The notes: generated by a model from the letters alone, not told the origin. DNA of 26,994 nt from Ramlibacter tataouinensis (GCA_002427815.1 DIZF01000088.1:37404-64397); one strand, 5' to 3'. Shown: positions 7,274 through 15,832, counted from the stretch's first letter. Numbers and translations: made by a program.

Positions 7274-7932
7274 ACGAGCAACACGCCCGCGAGGAGATCT
7301 GCCGCGTCGGCAAGAGCCTGTTCGACCGCGGCCTGGTGCACGCGACGGCCGGCAACATCAGCGTGCGCCTGGACGACGGCTTTCTGATCACCCCGACCGA
7401 TGCCTGCCTGGGCTTGCTGGAGCCGGCCGCGCTGGCGCTGCTCGATACGCAAGGACGGCAGCTTTCCGGCGCACCGGCCAGCAAGACCCTCGCGCTGCAC
7501 CGCGCCATCTACAGCGCCGCGCTGCGCTTCAGCCCGAACACGCGCTGCGTCATCCACACCCACAGCACCCACGCCGTCGCGCTCAGCCTGCGCTGCACCG
7601 ACCCCGAGTTGCTGCCACCGATCACGCCCTACTTCGTGATGAAGGTGGGCCATGTGCCGGTGATCGGTTATCAGCGCCCGGGCGCGCCGGCGGCAGCAGA
7701 GGCCGTGGCGCAGCGAATCAGCGACTATGGCGAGAAGGGCCGGCCGATCCGCTCCGTGATGTTGCAGCGGCTCGGTCCGAATGTCTGGCACGACACGCCC
7801 GCAGCCGCTATGGCGGTGCTGGAGGAGCTCGAAGAGACCGCGCGGCTCGTGATGCTCGACCGAAACGCCTGCAAGCCCCTGACCGAGCCGCAGATCGATG
7901 AATTGCGCCGTGTTTTCGGCGCCCACTGGTAG
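7270..7932 (+). CDS. otnC: 3-oxo-tetronate 4-phosphate decarboxylase (class II aldolase family), atypical active site
   Basis: This 220-residue protein belongs to the class II aldolase/adducin fold. By position it should decarboxylate 3-oxo-tetronate 4-phosphate to dihydroxyacetone phosphate. It keeps the N-terminal GNISVRLDDG (about 32-41), the zinc-binding HxH at His96 and His98 (in HTHSTH), and the C-terminal EELEETARL typical of OtnC. Two expected residues are replaced. The family SKE glutamate is Thr73 (SKT, 71-73), and the third zinc-ligand histidine of the usual NHGP motif is Leu168 (RLGP, 167-170). The reading frame is intact and the operon complete, so decay is unlikely. His174, six residues after Leu168, could be a substitute ligand (inference). 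Start ATG 7270 overlaps the otnK stop. Confidence 0.85.
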   Translation: MNEQHAREEICRVGKSLFDRGLVHATAGNISVRLDDGFLITPTDACLGLLEPAALALLDTQGRQLSGAPASKTLALHRAIYSAALRFSPNTRCVIHTHSTHAVALSLRCTDPELLPPITPYFVMKVGHVPVIGYQRPGAPAAAEAVAQRISDYGEKGRPIRSVMLQRLGPNVWHDTPAAAMAVLEELEETARLVMLDRNACKPLTEPQIDELRRVFGAHW

Positions 7933-7942
7933 AGAGAAAACC

Positions 7943-8752
7943 ATGCCCCAATTCGCAGCCAACCTTTCCATGATGTATCCCGAGCTCGAGTTCCTCGACC
8001 GCTTCGAAGCCGCCGCGCGGGACGGCTTTCGCGCGGTGGAGTATCTGTTCCCCTATGCCTATCCACCGGCCGAGCTGGCCGGCCGGCTCAAGGCCAACGG
8101 TCTGCAGCAGGTGCTGTTCAACGCGCCGCCCGGCCATTGGGACCGCGGCGAACGCGGGCTCGCCTGCCTGCCGGGACGCGAGCACGAGTTCCGCGAGGGC
8201 GTGGAGCGGGCGCTGGCCTATGCGCAGGCTTTGGCTTGCCCGCGTGTGCACGCGATGGCCGGGCTGGTGCCGGCAGGCACGCAGCCGGCGACGTTGCGCA
8301 AGACTTACGTCGATAACCTGCGCTGGGCCGCGGCGCAGGCCGCGCGCCATGGTGTCGATCTGCTGATCGAGCCGATCAACACTCGCGACATCCCGGGCTT
8401 CTATCTCAATCGCCAGGACACAGCGCACGACTTGGTCGCGGAGATTGGCGCCACCAACCTCAAGGTGCAGATGGATCTGTACCACTGCCAGATCGTCGAA
8501 GGCGATGTGGCGATGAAGATCCGCAAGTATCTGCCGACCGGACATGTCGGCCATTTCCAGCTGGCCGGCGTGCCGGAACGCCATGAGCCCGATATCGGCG
8601 AGCTGAACTACGAATACTTGTTCGGCGTCATCGACGAGGTCGCGGGTCAATGCGGCTGGACCGGCTGGATCGGCTGTGAATACAAGCCGCGCCTGGGCAC
8701 GCAGCCCGGCGGCACCTCAGCCGGGCTGGGCTGGTTCAAGCGCTGGCGTTGA
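7943..8752 (+). CDS. otnI: 2-oxo-tetronate isomerase (hydroxypyruvate isomerase family)
   Basis: This 269-residue TIM-barrel protein is related to hydroxypyruvate isomerase (Hyi) and xylose isomerase-like enzymes. The two acidic metal/catalytic residues are visible as Glu143 in LIEPINTRDIPGF and Glu246 in GCEYKPR, with MDLYHCQ between them. In this operon the product is predicted to interconvert 2-oxo-tetronate, formed by LtnD or DenD, and 3-oxo-tetronate, the OtnK substrate. ATG 7943 follows GAGAGAAAA ten bases after the otnC stop. Hyi itself is a possible alternative, but no glyoxylate carboligase or tartronate semialdehyde reductase gene is nearby. Confidence 0.88.
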   Translation: MPQFAANLSMMYPELEFLDRFEAAARDGFRAVEYLFPYAYPPAELAGRLKANGLQQVLFNAPPGHWDRGERGLACLPGREHEFREGVERALAYAQALACPRVHAMAGLVPAGTQPATLRKTYVDNLRWAAAQAARHGVDLLIEPINTRDIPGFYLNRQDTAHDLVAEIGATNLKVQMDLYHCQIVEGDVAMKIRKYLPTGHVGHFQLAGVPERHEPDIGELNYEYLFGVIDEVAGQCGWTGWIGCEYKPRLGTQPGGTSAGLGWFKRWR

Positions 8753-8763
8753 GCTGACGCTGA

Positions 8764-8769
8764 GACAAT
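8764..8769 (+). promoter_or_regulatory. Possible -10 element giving a leaderless yigZ-like transcript
   Basis: GACAAT ends six bases before the GTG start of the next gene. No Shine-Dalgarno sequence is present between them, so initiation at or near 8776 would give a leaderless message. No clear -35 is seen. Confidence 0.35.
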
Positions 8770-8775
8770 GGCGCG

Positions 8776-9360
8776 GTGTCCCTGACCCTCGCGCAACCCG
8801 TTCACAGCGAACTCGTCATCAGGAAGAGCCGTTTCATCGGCTGCGTCCAGGCCGTGCCTGACCGGGCCGCGGCGCAGGCCGTCGTGGCCCAATTGCGAGC
8901 CGAGCATCCTGGAGCGGCGCATGTCTGCTGGGCCTTCATGGCAGGAGGTCAGTCGGCCGCCAACGATGATGGCGAGCCCGGCGGCACGGCCGGCCGTCCC
9001 ATGCTGGAGGTGCTGCGCCGGCAGGACCTGGAAGGCGTGCTGGCCACCGTCGTGCGCTACTTCGGTGGCGTCAAGCTCGGCGCCGGCGGCCTGGTGCGGG
9101 CCTACACCGACGCGGTGGCGCAGGCCCTGCTCAGTGCCCAAAAGATTCCCCTGCAGAAAATGCTGGTGCTGCGTTGCGCGGTTCCGTATGCGATGGAAGG
9201 CATGGTCCGGCGCGAGATCCAGCACGCCGGCGCCGAGCTCGGCGAAGTGACGCATGGCGATGCAGTGGAAGTCGCATTCAGCGTGGGCCAGGATGATGCG
9301 CCAGCGCTCGCGGCGCGGCTCAACGAAGCAGGCCAGGGGGCGTTGCGCTGGTTGGAGTGA
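8776..9360 (+). CDS. YigZ/IMPACT family protein (UPF0029)
   Basis: The 194-residue protein has the two signature blocks of the family: GEPGGTAGRPML in the first half and RYFGGVKLGAGGLVRAY in the second. This is the RNase PH-like/ribosomal S5-like IMPACT N-terminal domain followed by a small C-terminal domain, the usual bacterial YigZ layout and length. The biochemical role of bacterial YigZ proteins is not settled; the eukaryotic IMPACT relatives bind GCN1. It starts 23 bases after otnI but may have its own promoter. GTG 8776 is the first start that leaves the conserved region intact. I see no functional link to the tetronate genes. Confidence 0.9.
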   Translation: MSLTLAQPVHSELVIRKSRFIGCVQAVPDRAAAQAVVAQLRAEHPGAAHVCWAFMAGGQSAANDDGEPGGTAGRPMLEVLRRQDLEGVLATVVRYFGGVKLGAGGLVRAYTDAVAQALLSAQKIPLQKMLVLRCAVPYAMEGMVRREIQHAGAELGEVTHGDAVEVAFSVGQDDAPALAARLNEAGQGALRWLE

Positions 9361-9408
9361 TCGGCCAGGCGCACCAGCCGATGACAGCAAGCTCTCACAT
9401 CCCACAGA

Positions 9409-10191
9409 TCAGGAAATGCGGCGAATGAGTTCAAGTGCGGCCGCCGGGGCGCGTTCTTTGGCGCCATTGATGAAGTAGATGAAAACCTCGTGCCCGTCCC
9501 GTTGCGCCCAGGCGCGGGCCCCTCGGGCCCATGCGTCGAGCACTTCGGGGGGATAACCGCTGGCGCAATCCGCCTCGCTTCGCATGAGCCGGATATAGGC
9601 CAGCTCGCCGCGGTCATCGACGATGGCCGGGAACTGCTGCGCATCGGTGTGCACCCTGGTGCAACCGTAACGGCGCGCCAGCACCAGGTAATCCTGCGAC
9701 AGAAAACTCTCGTGCCGGACATCGAGCACGTGGCGCAAGGGGCGGCCGTCGACGCACTTGGGCAGGAGCGTGAGAAAAGCCTCGAAGTCTTGGGGCTCGA
9801 ACCGCTTGGTCGGCATGAATTGCCAGACCAGTGGGCCGAGTTTATCGCCCAGCTCGGCGATGCCGCTGCCGACGAAGCGCTCGATCGACTCTGCCGCCGT
9901 GGCCAACCGCTTGCGGTTGGTGGCAAAGCGGGGGGCCTTGAGTGAAAACACGAAACCATCCGGGGTCTCGTCCCGCCAGGCCGCGAACGTGGCGGGCTTG
10001 AAGGTGCGGTAGTAAGTGCCGTTCACCTCGATGCCGGTGAGGTGGCGGCTGGCGTAAGCCAGTTCCTGCTGATGCGGCAGGCCCCTGGGGAAGAAGTTGT
10101 CGCGCCAGGGTTCATAGGTCCAGCCGCCCACGCCCACATGGATGCGCTGCCCCGCAGGCTTGCCGGCGGTCGTGACTTGCGAGTTCTTCAT
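9409..10191 (-). CDS. DUF72 family protein
   Basis: This 260-residue protein has the DUF72 pattern: GVGGWTYEPWRDNFFP near residues 19-34, then YASRHLTGIEVNGTYYR, FSLKAPRF, GPLVWQFMP, and IYFINGAKERAP near the end. The fold is a TIM-barrel; no enzymatic activity is established for the family. It converges with the YigZ-like gene (48 bases between stops) and diverges from the M20 peptidase gene, 147 bases apart. ATG 10191 is chosen because the frame runs open far upstream without any protein-like sequence. Confidence 0.9.
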   Translation of the reverse strand: MKNSQVTTAGKPAGQRIHVGVGGWTYEPWRDNFFPRGLPHQQELAYASRHLTGIEVNGTYYRTFKPATFAAWRDETPDGFVFSLKAPRFATNRKRLATAAESIERFVGSGIAELGDKLGPLVWQFMPTKRFEPQDFEAFLTLLPKCVDGRPLRHVLDVRHESFLSQDYLVLARRYGCTRVHTDAQQFPAIVDDRGELAYIRLMRSEADCASGYPPEVLDAWARGARAWAQRDGHEVFIYFINGAKERAPAAALELIRRIS

Positions 10192-10338
10192 TGGACGGCT
10201 CCCGATCCGTCCGCTGACTCTAGCGGGTGCCGGCGCGCGCGACAATTGTTCTGCGCGAGCAGGACGTCGCGGGTGGGGACTTTCTGCGCCGCGGCCCGAC
10301 CCGGCGTACAGTGGCGGTTTGCCGTCATCCGGACCACC

Positions 10339-11811
10339 ATGAACGCTCCCCTGCACCGTGAAATTCCCGCCGGCGTGCTCGACGCCGCCGCCGCCCTGTC
10401 GCATGCCACCAGGCAGTGGGATGGCGACATCGTGAAGCAACTGACCGAATACATCGCCATCCCGGCCAAGTCGCCGGGTTTCGACAAGGACTGGGTCCAG
10501 CATGGTTACATCGAGACCGTGGTGCGCAACGCGGCGGCCTGGGTCGAGGCGCAGCAGGTGCCGGGCCTGCAGCTCGAGATCGTCAGGCTGCCGGGGCGCA
10601 CACCGGTGCTGTTCTTCGAGATCGCGGCGACCAAGCCCGCCTCGTCGCAGTCCGTGCTGATGTACGGCCACCTGGACAAGCAACCCGAGTTCACCGGCTG
10701 GCGTGCCGAGCTGGGCCCCTGGACCCCCAAGTACCAGGACGGCAAGCTCTATGGACGCGGCGGCGCCGACGACGGCTATGCCGTCTATGCCAGCATCGCG
10801 GCGGTGCAGGCGATCAAGGCCCAGAACGTGCAGCACCCGCGCATCGTCGGCTTGATCGAAACCTGCGAGGAGTCCGGCTCCTACGACCTGCTGCCCTACA
10901 TCGACGCGCTGCGCCCGCGCCTGGGCGAGGTGTCGCTGGTGATCTGCCTGGACTCGGGTGCCGGCAACTACGACCAGCTCTGGCTGACCACGTCCTTGCG
11001 CGGCATGGCCAGCGGCACGCTGAAGGTCGAGATCCTGACCGAGGGGGTGCATTCCGGCGATGCGTCCGGCCTGGTGCCCTCCAGCTTTCGCATCATGCGG
11101 CAGGTGCTCGACCGCCTGGAAGACAGCAAGACCGGCCGGCTGCTGCCCGCCAGTTTCCATTGCGAAGTCCCGCCGGAGCGGCTGGCCCAGGCCCAGGCCA
11201 CGGCCGCCATCCTCGGCGACGAGGTCTACCAGCGCTTTCCCTGGGCCCATTACGACTGTGGCGGTTCGACGGCTTTTGCCCTGCCGACCACCACCGACCC
11301 GTTGCAGGCGCTGCTCAATCGCACCTGGACGCCGACCCTCTCGGTCACCGGCGCCGAGGGCTTTCCTGCGCTGCAGGACGCGGGGAACGTGCTGCGGCCT
11401 TACACGGCCTTCAAGCTGTCGCTGCGCCTGCCGCCGCTGGTGGACGCGGGCCAGGCCGTGCAGCAGCTCAAGGGACTGCTCGAGGACAACGCGCCGTATC
11501 AGGCCAGGGTCACTTTCGAAAGCAATGGAGGTGCGACCGGCTGGAACGCGCCCGCGATCGCTCCGTGGTTCGAACAGGCGCTCGACCAGGCGTCGCAGGC
11601 GCATTTCGGCGCGCCCTGCGGCTACATCGGGCAGGGCGGAACGATTCCGCTGATGAACATGCTGAGCACGGGGTTTCCGAATGCGCAAATGATGGTCTGC
11701 GGCGTGCTCGGTCCCAAGAGCAACGCCCACGGCCCCAACGAGTTCCTGCACGTGCCCTATGCGAGGAAGCTCACCGCCGCGGTCGCGCAGGTGATCGCGC
11801 AGCTGCCTTAG
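10339..11811 (+). CDS. M20 family metallopeptidase (di/tripeptidase or amidohydrolase)
   Basis: This 490-residue enzyme carries the complete di-zinc site of the M20 clan: His111 and Asp113 in YGHLDKQ, bridging Asp144 in GADDGY, Glu177/Glu178 in CEESGS, Asp205 in CLDSG, and His464 in NAHGPNEF. The catalytic domain is interrupted by the usual lid/dimerisation domain (about 215-400), which contains EGVHSGDASG. No signal peptide is seen, so it should be cytosolic. Close relatives are annotated as M20 dipeptidases or carnosinase-like enzymes; the substrate cannot be told from the sequence. It reads divergently from the DUF72 gene. ATG 10339 lies in a poor ribosome-binding context, but upstream residues are not conserved-looking. 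Confidence 0.9.
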   Translation: MNAPLHREIPAGVLDAAAALSHATRQWDGDIVKQLTEYIAIPAKSPGFDKDWVQHGYIETVVRNAAAWVEAQQVPGLQLEIVRLPGRTPVLFFEIAATKPASSQSVLMYGHLDKQPEFTGWRAELGPWTPKYQDGKLYGRGGADDGYAVYASIAAVQAIKAQNVQHPRIVGLIETCEESGSYDLLPYIDALRPRLGEVSLVICLDSGAGNYDQLWLTTSLRGMASGTLKVEILTEGVHSGDASGLVPSSFRIMRQVLDRLEDSKTGRLLPASFHCEVPPERLAQAQATAAILGDEVYQRFPWAHYDCGGSTAFALPTTTDPLQALLNRTWTPTLSVTGAEGFPALQDAGNVLRPYTAFKLSLRLPPLVDAGQAVQQLKGLLEDNAPYQARVTFESNGGATGWNAPAIAPWFEQALDQASQAHFGAPCGYIGQGGTIPLMNMLSTGFPNAQMMVCGVLGPKSNAHGPNEFLHVPYARKLTAAVAQVIAQLP

Positions 11812-11916
11812 ATCGCGTTTTTGCCGCCGCAACCGTACGAAGTGCGCGGCCCTTGCGCGGCGCTTGAGGGTATCGCATGTTGCGCTGGCATTCCGGTCGA
11901 GCGATCATGTGACCGG

Positions 11917-12756
11917 ATGAGCGATTCCACCCTTACCCCCTTTACCGCCTGCGACGGCGATAACCTTGCGCTGCGCGATTGGCCGCTGCCGGCCGGGCTG
12001 GCGCTGCGCGGGGTGGTGGTGGTGGTGCATGGCCTGGGCGAGCACTCCGGGCGTTACGACTATCTGGCGCGGCGGCTGAACAGCTGGGGCTTCGCCGTGC
12101 GCAGCTACGACCAGTATGGCCACGGCGAGTCCGGTGGCGTGCGCGGCGCCCTGCCATCCCCGGCACGGTTGGTGGATGACTTGGCGGACGTGGTCGAGAG
12201 CACCCGCAAGCGGATGCCATCGGGCCAGCCGATGATTGTCCTGGGACACAGCCTGGGCGGTCTCGTTGCCGCCCTCGCGGTGTCGCAGGATGCCATCGCG
12301 ATCCAGGGCCTGGTACTCTCGTCGCCGGCCTTCGATGCCGGTCTGAACGCGTTCCAGAAACTGCTGGTTGCGACGCTGCCGGTCATCGCTCCCAACCTCA
12401 CGGTGGGCAACGGCCTCGACCCCGACTTCCTTTCACACGACGGCGACGTGGTGGCCTTCTACAAGGCCGACACCATGGTGCACGACCGCATCTCCGCGCG
12501 GCTCGGGCGCTTCATCGCCGATGCCGGGCCGCTGGCGGTCGAGCGCGCCGCGCAGTGGACGGTGCCCACGTTGCTGATGTATGCGGGTGCCGACAAACTG
12601 GTCGACCCGCGCGGCAGCCGCGCATTTGCCGCCGCTGCCCCGGCGCAGGTGGTGACGTCCCGGTGTTTCGAAGGCATGTTCCACGAGATCTTCAACGAGC
12701 TCGACGCACGGCCGGTGTTCGACCTGCTCAGGCAGTGGCTGGACGAGCGGTTTTGA
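11917..12756 (+). CDS. Alpha/beta hydrolase, monoacylglycerol-lipase type
   Basis: This 279-residue protein belongs to the serine aminopeptidase S33/Hydrolase_4 group. Near residues 34-44 it has VVHGLGEHSGRY, the oxyanion-hole motif of monoacylglycerol lipases. The nucleophile is Ser112 in GHSLGG; the remaining triad residues are probably Asp226 (in GADKLVD) and His256 (in MFHEIFNE). No signal peptide is visible. A lipase/esterase acting on monoacylglycerols or lysophospholipids is likely, but the substrate is inferred. Its 3' end overlaps the convergent MFS gene by 29 bases, leaving no room for a terminator between them. Confidence 0.88.
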   Translation: MSDSTLTPFTACDGDNLALRDWPLPAGLALRGVVVVVHGLGEHSGRYDYLARRLNSWGFAVRSYDQYGHGESGGVRGALPSPARLVDDLADVVESTRKRMPSGQPMIVLGHSLGGLVAALAVSQDAIAIQGLVLSSPAFDAGLNAFQKLLVATLPVIAPNLTVGNGLDPDFLSHDGDVVAFYKADTMVHDRISARLGRFIADAGPLAVERAAQWTVPTLLMYAGADKLVDPRGSRAFAAAAPAQVVTSRCFEGMFHEIFNELDARPVFDLLRQWLDERF

Positions 12757-13903
12757 GCCGGATCGCCAGCCAGACCAGGGCCGCGGCGGTCAGCGTCACC
12801 GGCACCAGCGAGCCGTAGTTGAGGAGCGTCCAGCCCCGGGTGGTGACCAGGACGCCCGAAGAAAAGGAGCTCACGGCCAGCGTCGCGAAGACGAAGAAGT
12901 TCAGCGCCCCTTGCGCGCGGTCGCGCTCTTCGGGCCCATAGGCCGAAAGCGACAGGGTGGTGCTGCCGGTGAAGAGAAAATTCCAGCCCACGCCCAGCAG
13001 GAACAGCGCCAGCAGGAACTGGTTCAGGTCGACCCCGGACAAGGCGATGGCGATGCACGCGAGGTTCAGTGCCACGCCCACGGCCATCACAGGCAACGGG
13101 CCGAAACGCCTGATCAGGTTGCCGGTGAAGAATCCCGGGGCGAACATGCCGATCACGTGCCACTGCAGCACCAGCGCGGCGTCCGAAAACTCGAGCCCGC
13201 ACTGTTGCATGGCGATGGGCGTCGCGGCCATCAGCAGATTCATCACGCCGTAGCCGAGCGCACCCGAGGCTGCCGCGACGATGAAGATCGGCTGCTTCAT
13301 GATCTGCGCCAGCGGACGTCCGCCCTGCTGTGCCTGCCTGGTTACCGGCGTCGGGAATTCGATGAACGAAAGCATCAGCAGGCTCAGCAGCGCCACACCG
13401 GCTAGCGAGATGTAGGCGCCGGCGAACGGGACCGCGAGCACATCGCGGGTTCGAGCTGCCAGATTGGGGCCGACCACGGCGCCCAGCAGACCGCCGGCCA
13501 TGACCCAGGACACCGCCTTCTCGGGCGCGGTGCTGCCGGCCAGCTCGATCGCGGCGAAACGATACAGGTTCGCGTTGGCGTTGTAATAGCCGGCCACCAG
13601 CGTGGCGAAGCAAAGCAGCCAGAAATTGCGGCTGATCGCGGCATAGGCGCACAACAGGGCCGATAGCAGCGCCACGATCAGCCCGGCCTGGAACGATCCC
13701 TTGCGACCGAAACGCTGTTGGGTCTTCGCGACCACGCCGGTCGACAGGGCGCCGCCCACCACGTAGGCCATCACCGGCAAGGTGGCCATCCAGCCCAGGG
13801 GGGCCAGCGCCAGCCCCACCAGCCCGTTGATGGCGGTGAAGACGACATTGTTCGTCAGGAAGAGCCCTTGGCAGAGGGTCAGCAGGCCGAGGTTCTTGTT
13901 CAT
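12728..13903 (-). CDS. Major facilitator superfamily transporter
   Basis: The 391-residue protein has about twelve hydrophobic segments and the MFS layout: LCQGLFLTNN at the N-terminus, a short loop QRFGRKGSF between TM2 and TM3, a polar central linker (PVTRQAQQGGRPL), and IRRFGPLP in the second half as the counterpart of the first loop motif. The substrate is unknown. ATG 13903 is chosen because the membrane segment starts directly after MNKNLG; the frame is open further upstream, but that stretch is Arg/Cys-rich and non-conserved. It converges on and overlaps the hydrolase gene. It lies 88 bases after rsmE on the same strand and may be co-transcribed. Confidence 0.9.
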   Translation of the reverse strand: MNKNLGLLTLCQGLFLTNNVVFTAINGLVGLALAPLGWMATLPVMAYVVGGALSTGVVAKTQQRFGRKGSFQAGLIVALLSALLCAYAAISRNFWLLCFATLVAGYYNANANLYRFAAIELAGSTAPEKAVSWVMAGGLLGAVVGPNLAARTRDVLAVPFAGAYISLAGVALLSLLMLSFIEFPTPVTRQAQQGGRPLAQIMKQPIFIVAAASGALGYGVMNLLMAATPIAMQQCGLEFSDAALVLQWHVIGMFAPGFFTGNLIRRFGPLPVMAVGVALNLACIAIALSGVDLNQFLLALFLLGVGWNFLFTGSTTLSLSAYGPEERDRAQGALNFFVFATLAVSSFSSGVLVTTRGWTLLNYGSLVPVTLTAAALVWLAIRLKTARPATA

Positions 13904-13991
13904 CTCTGGCTTTCTTCGTACGCGCGGACACAGGGACGGGCAGACTCCCGCCGACACTTCGGTGCGCCATTCTGCGCCGCAGGCGCTTGCG

Positions 13992-14723
13992 CTACTCCGC
14001 CCACCGGGCCAGCGCCGCCAGCGGCGCAGTCTCGGCGCGCAGCACGCGCGCACCCAGCGTCACCGGCAAGAAGCCCGCAGCCCGTGCCGCCGCCTCCTCT
14101 GCCGGGCTCAAACCGCCCTCGGGACCGGACAGCAAGGTGATCGCGCCGGCGTCCTGCGTTGCCCGCGGCAGCCGCTGCGCCCGCGGGTCGAGCGACAGCA
14201 TCCAGCGTTCGGCAATGGCCCGGTCGGCCAGTGGCGCGGCGAGCAGCGCGTCCAGCCACTGCGCGAGGTCGAGCGGTTCATGCACCAGAGGCACGCGGTT
14301 GCGGCCGCATTGCTCGCAGGCCGCGATGGCAATGCCCTGCCAGTGCGATTGTTTGCGGGCTGCGCGCTCGCCTTTCAGTTTGAGCACGCCGCGCTCGGCG
14401 ACCAAAGGCTGAATGCTGGCCGCACCCAGTTCAGTGGCTTTCTCGACCAGCCAGTCCATTCGTTCGTTGGCGGGCATCCCCACCGCCAGGTGCACTTGCC
14501 GCTGCGCTTCGCGCTCCACGGCCAGGTGCGCCTGGATCAGCACATCGACGTCGCTGCGTCCCATGTGCTCGATCAGCGCCTCGAACTCGCCGCCTTCGCC
14601 GTTGAACAGCGTGATGCGAGCGCCCGGCTGCAAACGCAACACCTGCACGTGGCGCGCGGGGCCGCTCGGCAATGCCAACGATTGGCCGGGGGTCAGCGAG
14701 GCGGCGCAGTGAAACCGCGGCAT
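13992..14723 (-). CDS. rsmE: 16S rRNA (uracil1498-N3)-methyltransferase RsmE
   Basis: This 243-residue SPOUT-class enzyme methylates N3 of U1498 in 16S rRNA of the assembled 30S subunit. The N-terminal PUA-like domain includes HVQVLRL (about 25-31). The C-terminal knotted SAM-binding domain carries ATELGA, LLSGPEGGLSPAE and LGARVLRAETAP, all diagnostic of RsmE. Length is normal. ATG 14723 matches the usual MPRFHC-type N-terminus. It begins 10 bases after the amgK stop, so the two genes are probably one transcript. Confidence 0.95.
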   Translation of the reverse strand: MPRFHCAASLTPGQSLALPSGPARHVQVLRLQPGARITLFNGEGGEFEALIEHMGRSDVDVLIQAHLAVEREAQRQVHLAVGMPANERMDWLVEKATELGAASIQPLVAERGVLKLKGERAARKQSHWQGIAIAACEQCGRNRVPLVHEPLDLAQWLDALLAAPLADRAIAERWMLSLDPRAQRLPRATQDAGAITLLSGPEGGLSPAEEAAARAAGFLPVTLGARVLRAETAPLAALARWAE

Positions 14724-14733
14724 GCGCGGGCAG

Positions 14734-15831
14734 TCAGATGCGGCCGAAGGCATAGCCTGTGACCGGTTCGGTCCCTTCGACCTGGTCCAGCAGCCGCAGC
14801 AAGGGGGCCAACTCGCGGTAACGGCTTGCCGTCGCCCGGATGTAGGCGATGAAGCGCGGCGCATCGGCGAGGTAGCGTGGCTTGCCGTCGCGCAGGGTCA
14901 GCCGCGCGAAGATACCCGCCACTTTCAGGTGGCGCTGCAGGCCCATCCATTCCACGGCACGGTAGAACTCGCCGAAGTCCGGATCCACCGGCAAACCTGC
15001 CTTCAAGGCCATCTGCCAGTAGCGCACCGTGATATCGAGCACGAACTCTTCGTCCCAGCTGAGAAAGGCATCGCGCATCAGGCTGGCGATGTCGTAGGTG
15101 ATGGGGCCGTACACCGCGTCCTGGAAATCCAGCACGCCCAGGCGAGTCTCCGAGGGGTCGCGGGGAATCATCAGGTTGCGCGGCATGAAGTCGCGGTGCA
15201 CGTAAACCCGTGGCGCGGCCAGGTTGCGCTCGATGATGAGCTTGAACAGGCCGGCCAGGCCCTCGCGCAGCTCTCCCTCGACCTTGACGCCGCGATGGCG
15301 TTCCAGGTACCAGTCGGGGAAAAGGGCGAGTTCACGGGCCAGCAGGGCCTCGTCATAGTCCGGCAGCACACCGGGGACGGATGCCGCCTGCCACGTCACC
15401 AATGCAGTGACGGCGCGCAGATACAGGTCCTGGTTGGCCGTCGGGCGATCGCGGTCGACGACCTCGATCATGGTGCGCGTGCCCAGGTCATCCATCAGCA
15501 TGAAACCCAGGGGCTGGTCCCAGGCGTGGATGCGCGGCACGTTCAGGCCGGCTTGCGCCATCAAGCCGGCGACCCTGACGAAAGGCCGGCAGTCTTCCCG
15601 ATCCGGCGGCGCATCCATGATGATGCGGCTGCCGAGCGCGGGGGGGGCGCAATCGATGCGCAGGTAGCGGCGGAAGCTGGCGTCGGCTGAAGCGACCCGC
15701 AAAGTGGTGGGCAGCAGGCCATGAGCCTGGCCCACGCGGTCGAGCCACAGGCCGAAAGCCGCCTCGCGCTGTGGATCGGCCCAGCTGACGTGGCCGGGCG
15801 GTTCGAGTGGAAGGTTCGCAGGTTCGCTCAT
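14734..15831 (-). CDS. amgK: N-acetylmuramate/N-acetylglucosamine kinase AmgK (aminoglycoside phosphotransferase fold)
   Basis: This 365-residue kinase has the APH fold. The catalytic loop VHRDFMPRN gives His212, Asp214 (base) and Asn219; the metal-binding Asp235 lies in LDFQDAVYGP. The length and the divergent position next to lptD match AmgK, which phosphorylates MurNAc (and GlcNAc) at the anomeric carbon in the peptidoglycan recycling bypass that avoids de novo UDP-MurNAc synthesis. Its partner murU is not adjacent, as it is in Pseudomonas, but lies at 25702-26430 in this window. A -10-like TAGAAT sits about ten bases before the start codon, so the message may have almost no leader. Confidence 0.85.
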   Translation of the reverse strand: MSEPANLPLEPPGHVSWADPQREAAFGLWLDRVGQAHGLLPTTLRVASADASFRRYLRIDCAPPALGSRIIMDAPPDREDCRPFVRVAGLMAQAGLNVPRIHAWDQPLGFMLMDDLGTRTMIEVVDRDRPTANQDLYLRAVTALVTWQAASVPGVLPDYDEALLARELALFPDWYLERHRGVKVEGELREGLAGLFKLIIERNLAAPRVYVHRDFMPRNLMIPRDPSETRLGVLDFQDAVYGPITYDIASLMRDAFLSWDEEFVLDITVRYWQMALKAGLPVDPDFGEFYRAVEWMGLQRHLKVAGIFARLTLRDGKPRYLADAPRFIAYIRATASRYRELAPLLRLLDQVEGTEPVTGYAFGRI

Positions 15832-15832
15832 G

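Noticed and set aside
9409..11832. Minus-strand open frame of about 800 codons running opposite the M20 peptidase gene and through the DUF72 gene
   Set aside because: Only the 9409-10191 part is protein-like. The rest is an antisense shadow of the M20 gene, whose third-position GC bias removes stop codons from the opposite strand.
13904..14053. N-terminal extension of the MFS transporter
   Set aside because: The stretch is Arg/Cys/Ser-rich and overlaps the 3' end of rsmE. The membrane protein begins naturally at ATG 13903.
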